Positions 6,636-13,730 of a DNA stretch of 15,137 bases are shown here, one piece after another. The stretch is from JAENVU01 sp031422675 (GTDB lineage Bacteria > Actinomycetota > Acidimicrobiia > IMCC26256 > JAENVU01). The position numbers were made by a program, and so were the translations under genes. A model generated the notes under the pieces. That model saw only the letters and a program-made list of their open reading frames with translations, was not told the origin of the DNA and did not search any database. The first letter of the stretch is position 1. Each line of letters begins with the position of its first letter. Location of the stretch: the NCBI GenBank assembly GCA_031422675.1, contig JANPMG010000152.1, positions 1 through 15,137 of the forward strand, in the 5' to 3' direction.

Positions 6636-8215
6636 CACGTCTGGACCTCGAGTCGTTCGGCCGCGAGGGCGCGGAGGAGTTGATAGTCGGCTTTGCCGTT
6701 GGGTGCGCGCTGCATGTCGGGCAGTACCACGACCCGCTTCGGGATCTTGTACCCGGAGAGCCCTTCGGTGTGGCAGTGGTCGCGCAGCGCCGCTTCCTCC
6801 ACCGGAGATCGCGCCACGATCAGCGCCACGACCATCTCGCCGAAGCGGGGGTCCGGTACGCCGACCACCACGCAATCGTCGACGGCGGCGTGGCGGCGCA
6901 CGACGAGTTCGACCTCTTCCGGGTACACCTTCTCACCGCCGGTGTTGACCGTGGCCGAACCGCGCCCGAGGAGTTTGATGGTGCCGTCCGGGTCCACCGT
7001 CGCGTAGTCGCCGGGGATGGAGTACCGCACGCCGCTGACGGTACGGAAGGTCTTCGCGGTCTTCTCGGGGTCCTTGTAGTAGCCCAGGGGAATCCGGCCA
7101 CCGACGCCGACCATGCCCACCTCGTCACTTCCCGGTGGAACCTCGCGGCCGTCGTCGGTGAGCACGCGCACGCGTTCGTTCACCGCGAAGCGAGCCGGCG
7201 CGATCTCGCGGTCACTTGCTCGTGACGCCGAACGCGACATCAGCCCTTCGGACGCGCCGAGCGAATCCAACAGCGTGATCGTCGGGAGATGTTCGAGCAG
7301 TCCGCGCTTGACCTCGGGACTCCAGGTGACGCCGCTCGAGGTGATGGCCCGCAGCGATTCGAGCGACCGACGGTTCGACCCGGGTGGGGTCTCGTCCAGT
7401 GCTCGCAGCAATGGGATCGCGAACGCATCACCGACGATGGTGAGCACGGCGACGGTGTGACGGTCGATCTCGGACCAGATGCGCTCCGGATTCAGGCCGA
7501 TCTCGTCGATCAGGACGACGGTCCCGCCACCCGCGAGCGTCGAGAGCGTGATGAAGAGGCCGGTTCCATGCATCAAGGGACACGCGGGGAGGGTGGTGGC
7601 GGCGCGCTTTCCCGCCCGGATCGCCGTGAGCGGATCCGGCGGCTCGGTGCCCGGCCGACCCATCTGCCACAACGCGACGTAGAGGTCGTCGTTGCGCCAC
7701 ATGACGCCCTTGGGCATGCCGGTGGTGCCCCCGGTGTAAAGGAAGATCAGATCGTCGCCGTCGGGCGGTCGGGTGAGTTCGACGCGGTCGCCGGCAACGG
7801 CGGCTTGGTAATCGGACTCGAGTTCGAGCACCAGAGGACGTGGTTCCGGGAGCTTGGCCACTGCGTCCCGGACCGTGGTGGCGAACCGATCCTCGGTGAC
7901 GACGGCGCGGGCGTCGGCGTCGGCGAGGAGGTATCTCGTCTCCTCCACGCCGTAGCGAAAGTTGACGTTGACCGGGACCGCGCCGAGTTTGAGCGCGGCG
8001 TAGAACGTCTCGAGGTACTCGACCCGGTTGATGAGGTCGATCGCGACCTTGTCGCCGGGCCCGACGTCGTGGCGACGGAAGTGCGCCGCGAGGCGGGCCG
8101 CCCGATCCTCGAAGTCCCCGTACGTCCGCTGGACCGGACCGCAGACGATGGCCACCCGATCACCGGCTTCGCGCGCGACCTGATCCCAGACGTCGGCGAA
8201 GTTCCATCCAGTCAT
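6635..8215 (-). CDS. Acyl-CoA synthetase (FadD-type AMP-forming ligase)
   Basis: This 526-residue enzyme activates a carboxylic acid with ATP to an acyl-adenylate and then an acyl-CoA. The ANL-superfamily motifs are intact. The P-loop at about 160-173 reads YTGGTTGMPKGVMW, SLGASEGL lies in the middle, and PGDYATVDPDGTIKLLGRG contains the hinge region. TGGEKVYPEEVE follows, and the C-terminal PNGKADY carries the catalytic Lys508. The VMWR ending of the P-loop is typical of the mycobacterial FadD19/FadD17 group, whose FadD19 member works on steroid side chains, so a bulky or sterol-like acid is possible but unproven. ATG at 8215 is supported by a TAGCGT hexamer 7 nt upstream; the open frame extends further to 8761 but reads into the divergent VOC gene. 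It heads a four-gene operon and its stop overlaps the start of the nuclease gene. Confidence 0.95.
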   Translation of the reverse strand: MTGWNFADVWDQVAREAGDRVAIVCGPVQRTYGDFEDRAARLAAHFRRHDVGPGDKVAIDLINRVEYLETFYAALKLGAVPVNVNFRYGVEETRYLLADADARAVVTEDRFATTVRDAVAKLPEPRPLVLELESDYQAAVAGDRVELTRPPDGDDLIFLYTGGTTGMPKGVMWRNDDLYVALWQMGRPGTEPPDPLTAIRAGKRAATTLPACPLMHGTGLFITLSTLAGGGTVVLIDEIGLNPERIWSEIDRHTVAVLTIVGDAFAIPLLRALDETPPGSNRRSLESLRAITSSGVTWSPEVKRGLLEHLPTITLLDSLGASEGLMSRSASRASDREIAPARFAVNERVRVLTDDGREVPPGSDEVGMVGVGGRIPLGYYKDPEKTAKTFRTVSGVRYSIPGDYATVDPDGTIKLLGRGSATVNTGGEKVYPEEVELVVRRHAAVDDCVVVGVPDPRFGEMVVALIVARSPVEEAALRDHCHTEGLSGYKIPKRVVVLPDMQRAPNGKADYQLLRALAAERLEVQT

Positions 8216-8222
8216 CCGGGCC

Positions 8223-8228
8223 ACGCTA
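8223..8228 (-). promoter_or_regulatory. Candidate -10 box (TAGCGT) for the acyl-CoA synthetase operon
   Basis: TAGCGT on the minus strand is 7 nt before the ATG at 8215, without a Shine-Dalgarno. It sits in the 57-bp divergent gap shared with the VOC gene, so both promoters lie within about 45 bp of each other and could share a regulator. No inverted-repeat operator was evident. Confidence 0.4.
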
Positions 8229-8260
8229 CTGGTGCTCGCGCAAATCGCCGGGAGTCGCGG

Positions 8261-8266
8261 TAGTGT
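8261..8266 (+). promoter_or_regulatory. Candidate -10 box (TAGTGT) for the VOC gene
   Basis: TAGTGT lies 6 nt before the GTG at 8273, the ideal distance for transcription beginning on the start codon itself. No Shine-Dalgarno precedes the GTG, and no -35 is recognisable. Confidence 0.4.
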
Positions 8267-8272
8267 CGCCGG

Positions 8273-8755
8273 GTGGCGGTCGACTTCGAAACCCGCGCCG
8301 CGGCGTGGGCCCATCATCTGCGGCCCGAGAATGAACGGACTGAGAGCACCGCACGCGGCGTTCATCACGCGGCGTTCATCTGTTCGGACGTCGAGCGCAC
8401 CATCGGCTTCTATCAGGGCCTGCTCGGCTTCCCCCTCGTCGAGCTCTTCGAGAACCGCGACTATCCGGGCAGCGCGCACCTCTTCTTCGACATCGGTCAT
8501 GACAATCTGCTCGCGTTCTTCGATTTTCCCGGCTACGAGCATCCCGAGTTCCACGAGACACTCGGAGGGGTCCAGCACCTGGCCATCTCCATGACACCGG
8601 AGAACTTCGCGGCGCTGAAGCTCCGGCTGGCGGCGGCCGACGTTCCGTATCGCGGGCCCGACCTCGGTTTGGAGAACTCGGTCTACGTGGCGGACCCGGA
8701 CGGTCTTCGCATCGAGCTCTGCACCGCGGCGCTGCTGGACACCGAGTTCGACTGA
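8273..8755 (+). CDS. VOC-superfamily (glyoxalase/dioxygenase fold) protein
   Basis: This 160-residue protein has the two beta-alpha-beta-beta-beta modules of the vicinal oxygen chelate fold. The first begins at GVHHAAFICSDVERTIGFYQGLLGF (about 29-53) and the second at GGVQHLAISM (about 98-107), ending with YVADPDGLRIELC (about 138-150). Likely metal ligands are His31 or 32, His102 and Glu148. The family contains glyoxalases, extradiol dioxygenases, epimerases and resistance proteins; the sequence does not decide between them. The GTG at 8273 is chosen from the TAGTGT hexamer 6 nt before it and because no other start lies before the first module. It is divergent from the acyl-CoA synthetase and converges on the cyclase gene with a 49-bp gap, which shows no convincing terminator hairpin. 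A catabolic role next to the CoA-activating operon is a guess. Confidence 0.88.
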   Translation: MAVDFETRAAAWAHHLRPENERTESTARGVHHAAFICSDVERTIGFYQGLLGFPLVELFENRDYPGSAHLFFDIGHDNLLAFFDFPGYEHPEFHETLGGVQHLAISMTPENFAALKLRLAAADVPYRGPDLGLENSVYVADPDGLRIELCTAALLDTEFD

Positions 8756-8804
8756 CCGCACTTCACCGGACCCGTCTCGCCAGACATAATCGCCGGGCGC
8801 ACCC

Positions 8805-11800
8805 TCACTGCCGGTCTACGCCCAGACGGGCCAGACGCTCGGTGGCCTCGTGTCGGTGGTCCTCGGCGGCCTGATCGTCGCCGAACCGCTCGTCGATCCG
8901 CGCGAGCACGTCGAGCGACCGCGCGATGTCGAAAGAAACCTCGCGTTCGCGCGCTTCGTCCAGACTTCCCGTGATCGCCTGGCGCGCGCCCTCGATGTCG
9001 TCGCACGCGAGCAGTGCCTCTGCCCGGATCCGCAGGAGGGGCGCGAGGTCGATGCCGCCGCCGGACGCGCGATCGTGCCGGAGCGTCTCGCCAGCGGCGG
9101 CGAGCGCGGCGTCGGGATCTCCGGCGAGGAGGTGGCACTCCGCGATTCGCATCTCGATGTCGATCGCGTCGGCCGCGGCACCGATCGCGCTGAACTCTGC
9201 GTGGGCCCGCCGATACCGCGCGAAGGCGTCGTCGAAGTCGCGGCGCCCGGCCGCAATGCGGGCGAGGTAGCTCTGGGCGACGGCGCTCCCCCCGCGATAC
9301 TCGGCCGCTCGGAACACTCGGTCCGCGGCGGTCACGAGCACCGCGGCGTCGTCGAGGCGACCCTGATCGATCAGTACCTCGCCGATGTTCAGCTGGCCGA
9401 GGGCCGCGTCGACCGTGTTGCCGGTGCGCTCCCTGAGGAGTCGACCGCGCTCGTACAGGTCGACGGCTTCGTCCCAACGACCGTCGAAGTACGCGAGTGC
9501 GCCGAGGTTGTTGAGCACGACGGATTGGCCGTTCAGGTCCTCGAGCTCGGTGTAGAGCGCGAGCGCGCGTTCGGAATGCACGGCCAGCTCGGACTGTCCC
9601 AACGCGAAATAGGCCCAGTCGAGCGTGAACCGGGCTTGGGCCTCGGACTCGGGATCGGCGGCGGAGCTGGCGATCGCGGCCAGGCAGGCGTCGACGGCCT
9701 CGCGTGAGCGCCCCTGGGCCTGGCGGATGGTCCCGTACCAGGCCTGGAGACGGGCGCGGGATCGCTCGGACTCGATGGAATGATCGTCCGCGAGGGCCTT
9801 GAAACCGCGGCGCACCGCCCGGACGGCCTCGGAATACCGCCCGGTCCGTTCGGCGATCCACGCCTCCTTGAGGAGCACCTTCGAGATGGCGACGTGATCG
9901 GTCCCGATCAATCGCCGGGCGTTGCGGTACGCACGCAGGGCGCGGTCGTACACGCCGGCGCGTTCGGACACGTCGCCGAGCCGGTCCCAGAGTTCCGCGA
10001 GGTCGGCGGCGGCGACATCGGCGCCCCGGCGCGCCGCGCCGATTGCGCGCTCCAGCAGCGTGGCAGCCTCGACGTTCGCATACTTCGCGATCGCGCGATC
10101 CGCCGCGATGCGCGAGTACTTCCACGCGTCGTCGTAGCGCTGCGCATGGAAGTAGTGCAGCGATAGCAGCTCCGCCTCGCTCTCGGCGCGGCCGGCGAGC
10201 GAATCGGCGATGGCGTCTCCGGCGCGCGAGTGGAGTTCGCGCCGGCGTCGGAACGGCAGCTCTTCGTACGCGGCATCGCGGACGAGTGCGTGCCGGAAGC
10301 GCAGCGCGCCCGGGCCAGTGAAGGTGAGGATGCCACCCAGCTCGTTCCAGACGTCGTGATCGAGTGGAGGAAGCTCGTCGGCAAGGAGGGATGCGAGTTC
10401 GTCCAGGAGGAAGCTCTGACCGAGCACCGACGCGACCCGCACGAGGGTGCGCAGCTCGGGGTGGAGTCGGTCGATCTGTGCGGTGACGAGTGCATCGACC
10501 GAGGTGGGCAGGGCGGCGATGTCGCCGCCGTCGCGGAGCGACTCGAGGAGCTCTTCGAGGAACAGCGGATTCCCCGCGCAGCGCTCGGCGAGTTCCGCCA
10601 CCTCGTTGGCACGCAGCGGCGCGGCATCGGTGGCGTGGACGATTGCGGCGGCGGCGTCCTGCTCGCTCAGCGGCGTGAGCGCCAGGGTGCGGGTGTGGCT
10701 TCGCTCGACCAGCCGGTATCCGGTGGGGTCGTCCCGGCGGGTCAGACACACCAGTGCCGAACGGTCGGGGATAGCACGGATGATCTGGTCCAGGACGACA
10801 CTCGATGCGTCATCCATCCAGTGCGCGTCCTCGATTGTGACGACGACCGATTCGGGCAGCGCGGCGTTCAGGAAGGTCGCGGTGACATCGCGCACCTTGT
10901 CGGGGATGAACTCGGGCGCGATCGCGCGTACCTCGGGCGTCGGTGGGAGATCGAGGTCGAGGGGAACGCCGAGCAGCGGCAACCACGGCTCGAGCTCTGG
11001 GCAGTTCCATGCCACCGACGCCGCGAGCGCCGTGGCGACCGCGGCCCGTTCGGCGGTGGGTGGTTGCACGAGCACGTCGTGCAGGAGCCACCAGAACGCG
11101 GCGTACGGGCTGCTGGCTTCGTACGGATCGCACGCGACCGTGATGTGGGGGAGGTCCGACGACCGGGCGCGCAGCTCGTCGGTGAGTCGGGACTTACCGA
11201 TACCCGCCGGTCCGACGAACTCGATCGCGCGCCCGTGACCGGAGCGGACCGCGTCGACCGCGTCGTCGATGGCGGCGATCTCGGCGGCCCGACCGACCAG
11301 GGGCAGGACGAGCGCAGCGCGGACCTCGCGCCGTTGGGTCGCGCCGAGCGTGGATGCCGCGAGGGGCCGCCGCTTGCCCTTCACCATGAACGGTTCCAGG
11401 GCCACCGTCTCGAACCGGGTTCGGGCCGGGCTCAGGATCTCGGGACTGGCCACGATCTGGCCCGGCGCGGCGCGCGCCATGAGTCGGGCGGTCAGGTTCA
11501 CGGTGTCACCCATGACGGTGAACGTGCGCCGGTACGGCGGCCCGACTTCGCCGGCGAAGACCGGGCCGCGATGAACGCCGATGCGGAGCGGGAGCGGCAG
11601 AGCCAGATCGCTGATCCGGCGGACGGCGGCGAGCAGCGAGTCGACGTCGTGCCCAGTCGAGGCCGGAACTCCCGAGGCCAGGATGATCTTGCCGCCGTCG
11701 TGGTCGACGTCGGTGCCGAGGAACGTGACCCCGACGCGATCGGCCTCGCGCTGCACGGCGCCGACGAGTTCGTGTAACGCCTCGGCCACTGCGGCCGGAC

Positions 11801-12614
11801 CGTGGACGCGCATGAGTTCATCGGTCCCGTCGAAGTGACAGAACGCGATGCACACGAACCGGTGCTCCGGGTCGCCGGCGCCGGCGAGCACGTGCGATCG
11901 GATGGCCGCCGGGAGGTAGCGCTCGAGATCGAGGTGGTCGGTGTCGAGGGCACGCGGCGCCGGGTCCTCGGGGATCCGCACCGCAACCCGGCGGAGGCGG
12001 TGGCCCGGCCCGAGCCGTGGCCCCACCAGACGCGCATCGATCGCCGCTGCCGTCGCGTCACTCACGACGATCTGTCCGGCGCTGGCGGTCCCTTCCATCT
12101 CGACGACGGTGCTCACGTCCGGTCCGGCGAGCACCAGCTCGTGATGGGACGATCCGACGAGGAAGCAGCCGAACGTTCCCGAATGCACGCCGGCGGACAT
12201 CCGAAGCTTCACGTGACCGGCGCTGGTCTCGATCTCGCCGACGTGCCCGAGTCGTTCCTGCATCGTGATGGCCGACGTCGCGGCGCGGGTCGCGTGGTCA
12301 GGTCCCATGAACAGGATGAGCAGCGCGTCGCCACCGAACTTCAGCAGACTGCCGCCGCCGGCGTACGCGAGCGCCAGCAGCGCGCCGAAACAGGCTTCCA
12401 CCGCGTCGGTCACTTCTTCGGCGCCGAGGCGGCCGTGGCGAGCCAGCCGCTCGGACATCTTGGTGAACCCCGAAATGTCGACGAAGAGCAGCGATCCGTC
12501 GACGAGCTGCCACGCGGGCGCACCGGTCTGATCGAGGGACGCACGCGCCCACTCGATGGTGAGCCGCGGGAGAAAGGGTTGCAGCGAGCGGGCGCGCGGC
12601 TCGGTGGCGGTCAT
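8805..12614 (-). CDS. Tandem class III cyclase domains + AAA/STAND ATPase + TPR regulator (soluble adenylyl cyclase-like)
   Basis: This is a 1269-residue cytoplasmic protein. Cyclase domain C1 (about 38-190) has LLFVDISGFTKMSERL with metal ligand Asp46, and GGSLLKFGGDALLILF with Lys92 and Asp96, but lacks the Asn-x3-Arg motif. Cyclase domain C2 (about 250-395) has RIGVHRGPVFAGEVG and RTFTVMGDTVNLTARL, supplying Thr366, Asn373 and Arg377. Together they would make one asymmetric active site, as in mammalian sAC (ADCY10). An ATPase follows: LVGRAAEI near 439, Walker A GPAGIGKS (468-475), Walker B VVVTIEDAHW (590-599). From about 850 to the end, helical TPR-like repeats such as VVLNNLGALAYFDGRWDEAV are found. 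Whether it makes cAMP or cGMP, or is active, cannot be read. The start ATG at 12614 overlaps the stop of a short upstream frame. Large proteins of this architecture are common in actinobacteria and act as signal-dependent regulators. Confidence 0.94.
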   Translation of the reverse strand: MTATEPRARSLQPFLPRLTIEWARASLDQTGAPAWQLVDGSLLFVDISGFTKMSERLARHGRLGAEEVTDAVEACFGALLALAYAGGGSLLKFGGDALLILFMGPDHATRAATSAITMQERLGHVGEIETSAGHVKLRMSAGVHSGTFGCFLVGSSHHELVLAGPDVSTVVEMEGTASAGQIVVSDATAAAIDARLVGPRLGPGHRLRRVAVRIPEDPAPRALDTDHLDLERYLPAAIRSHVLAGAGDPEHRFVCIAFCHFDGTDELMRVHGPAAVAEALHELVGAVQREADRVGVTFLGTDVDHDGGKIILASGVPASTGHDVDSLLAAVRRISDLALPLPLRIGVHRGPVFAGEVGPPYRRTFTVMGDTVNLTARLMARAAPGQIVASPEILSPARTRFETVALEPFMVKGKRRPLAASTLGATQRREVRAALVLPLVGRAAEIAAIDDAVDAVRSGHGRAIEFVGPAGIGKSRLTDELRARSSDLPHITVACDPYEASSPYAAFWWLLHDVLVQPPTAERAAVATALAASVAWNCPELEPWLPLLGVPLDLDLPPTPEVRAIAPEFIPDKVRDVTATFLNAALPESVVVTIEDAHWMDDASSVVLDQIIRAIPDRSALVCLTRRDDPTGYRLVERSHTRTLALTPLSEQDAAAAIVHATDAAPLRANEVAELAERCAGNPLFLEELLESLRDGGDIAALPTSVDALVTAQIDRLHPELRTLVRVASVLGQSFLLDELASLLADELPPLDHDVWNELGGILTFTGPGALRFRHALVRDAAYEELPFRRRRELHSRAGDAIADSLAGRAESEAELLSLHYFHAQRYDDAWKYSRIAADRAIAKYANVEAATLLERAIGAARRGADVAAADLAELWDRLGDVSERAGVYDRALRAYRNARRLIGTDHVAISKVLLKEAWIAERTGRYSEAVRAVRRGFKALADDHSIESERSRARLQAWYGTIRQAQGRSREAVDACLAAIASSAADPESEAQARFTLDWAYFALGQSELAVHSERALALYTELEDLNGQSVVLNNLGALAYFDGRWDEAVDLYERGRLLRERTGNTVDAALGQLNIGEVLIDQGRLDDAAVLVTAADRVFRAAEYRGGSAVAQSYLARIAAGRRDFDDAFARYRRAHAEFSAIGAAADAIDIEMRIAECHLLAGDPDAALAAAGETLRHDRASGGGIDLAPLLRIRAEALLACDDIEGARQAITGSLDEAREREVSFDIARSLDVLARIDERFGDDQAAEDHRHEATERLARLGVDRQ

Positions 12615-12685
12615 CGTCGCCCCACGCCGGACGGTGTACCACCCGAACCGCGACGGTGCCGCGAAACCAGCCGTCGGTCTGCCAC
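12611..12685 (-). CDS. Possible 24-residue leader peptide (uORF) of the cyclase gene
   Basis: A GTG at 12685 opens a 24-codon frame beginning VADRRLVSRHRRGSGG. It is rich in Arg and has no acidic residue after position 3. Its TGA overlaps the ATG of the cyclase as ATGA, the classic arrangement for translational coupling. A TAGCGT hexamer lies exactly 7 nt before the GTG, as before the glpD and acyl-CoA synthetase starts, so the mRNA could begin on this GTG. If so, ribosomes would have to translate the short frame to reach the cyclase start, which has only a weak G-rich sequence (GGGGCG) before it. The frame is too short for codon statistics to prove it is coding. Confidence 0.4.
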   Translation of the reverse strand: MADRRLVSRHRRGSGGTPSGVGRR

Positions 12686-12692
12686 CTTCTGC

Positions 12693-12698
12693 ACGCTA
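12693..12698 (-). promoter_or_regulatory. Candidate -10 box (TAGCGT) for the leader frame and cyclase
   Basis: On the minus strand the sequence CTATTAGCGT occurs in an otherwise GC-rich region. TAGCGT is 7 nt before the GTG at 12685 and 78 nt before the cyclase ATG. The overlapping TATTAG could serve as an alternative -10. No -35 is visible. Confidence 0.4.
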
Positions 12699-12876
12699 AT
12701 AGGGCCCGGGCCGCCGGGTCCCGGGACGTCATGAACCGATCGTGGCGGCCGTCGGGTCCTGGACACGATCGCGTCAGGGTGTCGACGCCGAACCGTCGCG
12801 CCGCGGCAACCTCGCGGCCACGGCGGTCACCGATGCTGTTCGTGTTCCACCCGCGAAATGCCAGCGAGGAGGTGCG
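12699..12876 (+). other. Central part of the 411-bp intergenic region, no gene seen
   Basis: Between the cyclase promoter and the small ORF at 12877 I see no credible gene and no RNA gene. A GC hairpin is possible at 12705-12725 (CCCGGG, 9-nt loop, CCCGGG), but there is no T tract, so it is not a convincing terminator. The base composition matches the neighbours. It must hold the upstream elements for transcripts going both ways. Confidence 0.4.
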
Positions 12877-13014
12877 ATGAGACAGTCCGAGTTCCACGGA
12901 GTCCTCGTCCGGACACCGTGGTCGCGAGAGGTCAGCGCCCATCGGGCCCGTCCGGCGATGCGTCACCCTCAGCGACCGGGGCCGGCCGGTCTCCGAGCCC
13001 ACCGGGGTCGGTAG
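12877..13014 (+). CDS. Possible small protein or leader peptide (45 aa) upstream of the nitroreductase
   Basis: ATG at 12877 is preceded by GCGAGGAGGTGCG, the best Shine-Dalgarno match I noticed in the window (AGGAGGTG, short spacing). The frame has 45 codons, starts MRQSEFHGVLVRTPWSREVS, and ends in an Arg/Pro/Gly-rich half. I do not recognise the product and see no run of one amino acid that would mark an attenuator. Its TAG at 13012-13014 overlaps the TAGCGT hexamer placed before the nitroreductase, whose ATG follows 11 nt later. It could be a genuine small gene co-transcribed with the nitroreductase, a regulatory leader, or a decayed start region. The strong ribosome site is the main support. 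Confidence 0.4.
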   Translation: MRQSEFHGVLVRTPWSREVSAHRARPAMRHPQRPGPAGLRAHRGR

Positions 13015-13017
13015 CGT
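13012..13017 (+). promoter_or_regulatory. Candidate -10 box (TAGCGT) for the nitroreductase
   Basis: TAGCGT lies 8 nt before the ATG at 13026 with no Shine-Dalgarno, repeating the pattern of the other leaderless-looking starts. It coincides with the stop codon of the small ORF, so one sequence may do two jobs. Confidence 0.4.
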
Positions 13018-13025
13018 CGGGTCGC

Positions 13026-13730
13026 ATGGATCTGCTGACAGCACTGACGACAACGGGCGCGTTCCGCGAGTTCACCGACGAGCCGGTCACCGACCTCGAC
13101 CTCGAACGGGTCCTCGACATCGCGCGGTTCGCTCCGAGTGGTGGGAACCGGCAGGGTTGGCGCGTCGTCGTGGTGAAGGACCCGCACATCCGGCGCGGCC
13201 TCCGCGACCTCTATCTCGACGGCTGGTACGAGTACCTGGCCCAGCGGGCTGCGGGCCTGACACCCTGGTCCCCGACCGCGGACCGAACCATCGAAGCCGC
13301 GGCCATCGCCGGAGCCGGCGACATCGCGGCCACGGCATCCCCCGACGGATTCGCGGAGCGACTCCACGAAGTCCCCGTCCTCCTTGCGATCGTCGTCGAT
13401 CTCGGCGAGTTGGCCGCGGTGGACCGAGACCTTGATCGGTACAGCTTCGTGGGCGCCGCGTCCGTGTACCCCTTCGTGTGGAACCTGCTGTTGGCCGCGC
13501 GAGAACTCGACCTCGGCGGCGTACTCACCACGATGGTCACCCGCCGGGAACCCGACGCACGCGCGGTGCTCGGCATCCCGGACGGCCACGCGCTCGCCGG
13601 GCTGGTTGCGCTCGGGCACCCGGTCCGACACTTCAAAAAGCTCACGCGCGGTGAGGTCGCGTCGTTCACGACGACCGACCGCTTCGACGGGCCGGCGTGG
13701 GACACTGCGGCCGATGCGTCTGAATCCTGA
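13026..13730 (+). CDS. Nitroreductase-family FMN oxidoreductase
   Basis: This 234-residue protein has the nitroreductase fold. MDLLTALTTTGAFREFTDEP is the N-terminal FMN-phosphate segment (Arg14), and RFAPSGGNRQGWRVVVVKD (about 34-52) is the characteristic flavin-binding block. Near the C-terminus are TTMVTRREPDARAVLGIPDG and LVALGHPVRHFKKLTR. Members reduce nitro groups, quinones, flavins or enones with NAD(P)H; the native substrate is not readable. ATG at 13026 is chosen because the family begins at this point and a TAGCGT hexamer lies 8 nt before it. The open frame extends upstream to 12858, but that segment is not nitroreductase-like. Its 3' end overlaps the next gene by 17 nt, so nitroreductase and monooxygenase are probably co-translated, and the nitroreductase might supply reduced flavin or process the same compound. 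Confidence 0.93.
   Translation: MDLLTALTTTGAFREFTDEPVTDLDLERVLDIARFAPSGGNRQGWRVVVVKDPHIRRGLRDLYLDGWYEYLAQRAAGLTPWSPTADRTIEAAAIAGAGDIAATASPDGFAERLHEVPVLLAIVVDLGELAAVDRDLDRYSFVGAASVYPFVWNLLLAARELDLGGVLTTMVTRREPDARAVLGIPDGHALAGLVALGHPVRHFKKLTRGEVASFTTTDRFDGPAWDTAADASES

Noticed and set aside
6636..6875. N-terminal extension of the nuclease gene up to 6875.
   Set aside because: The 80 extra residues are Arg/Gly/Pro-rich shadow translation of the acyl-CoA synthetase C-terminus, and the TGATG junction at 6635 explains the true start.
8216..8761. Extension of the acyl-CoA synthetase frame to 8761.
   Set aside because: It would run through the whole divergent VOC gene, and the synthetase domain begins at the ATG at 8215.
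12705..12725. GC hairpin CCCGGG with a 9-nt loop in the intergenic region.
   Set aside because: Self-complementary GC hexamers are common at this base composition and there is no T tract or other terminator feature.
12858..13025. N-terminal extension of the nitroreductase to 12858.
   Set aside because: The added 56 residues are Arg/Pro/Ser-rich and unlike the family, and the segment overlaps the small ORF and the candidate promoter.
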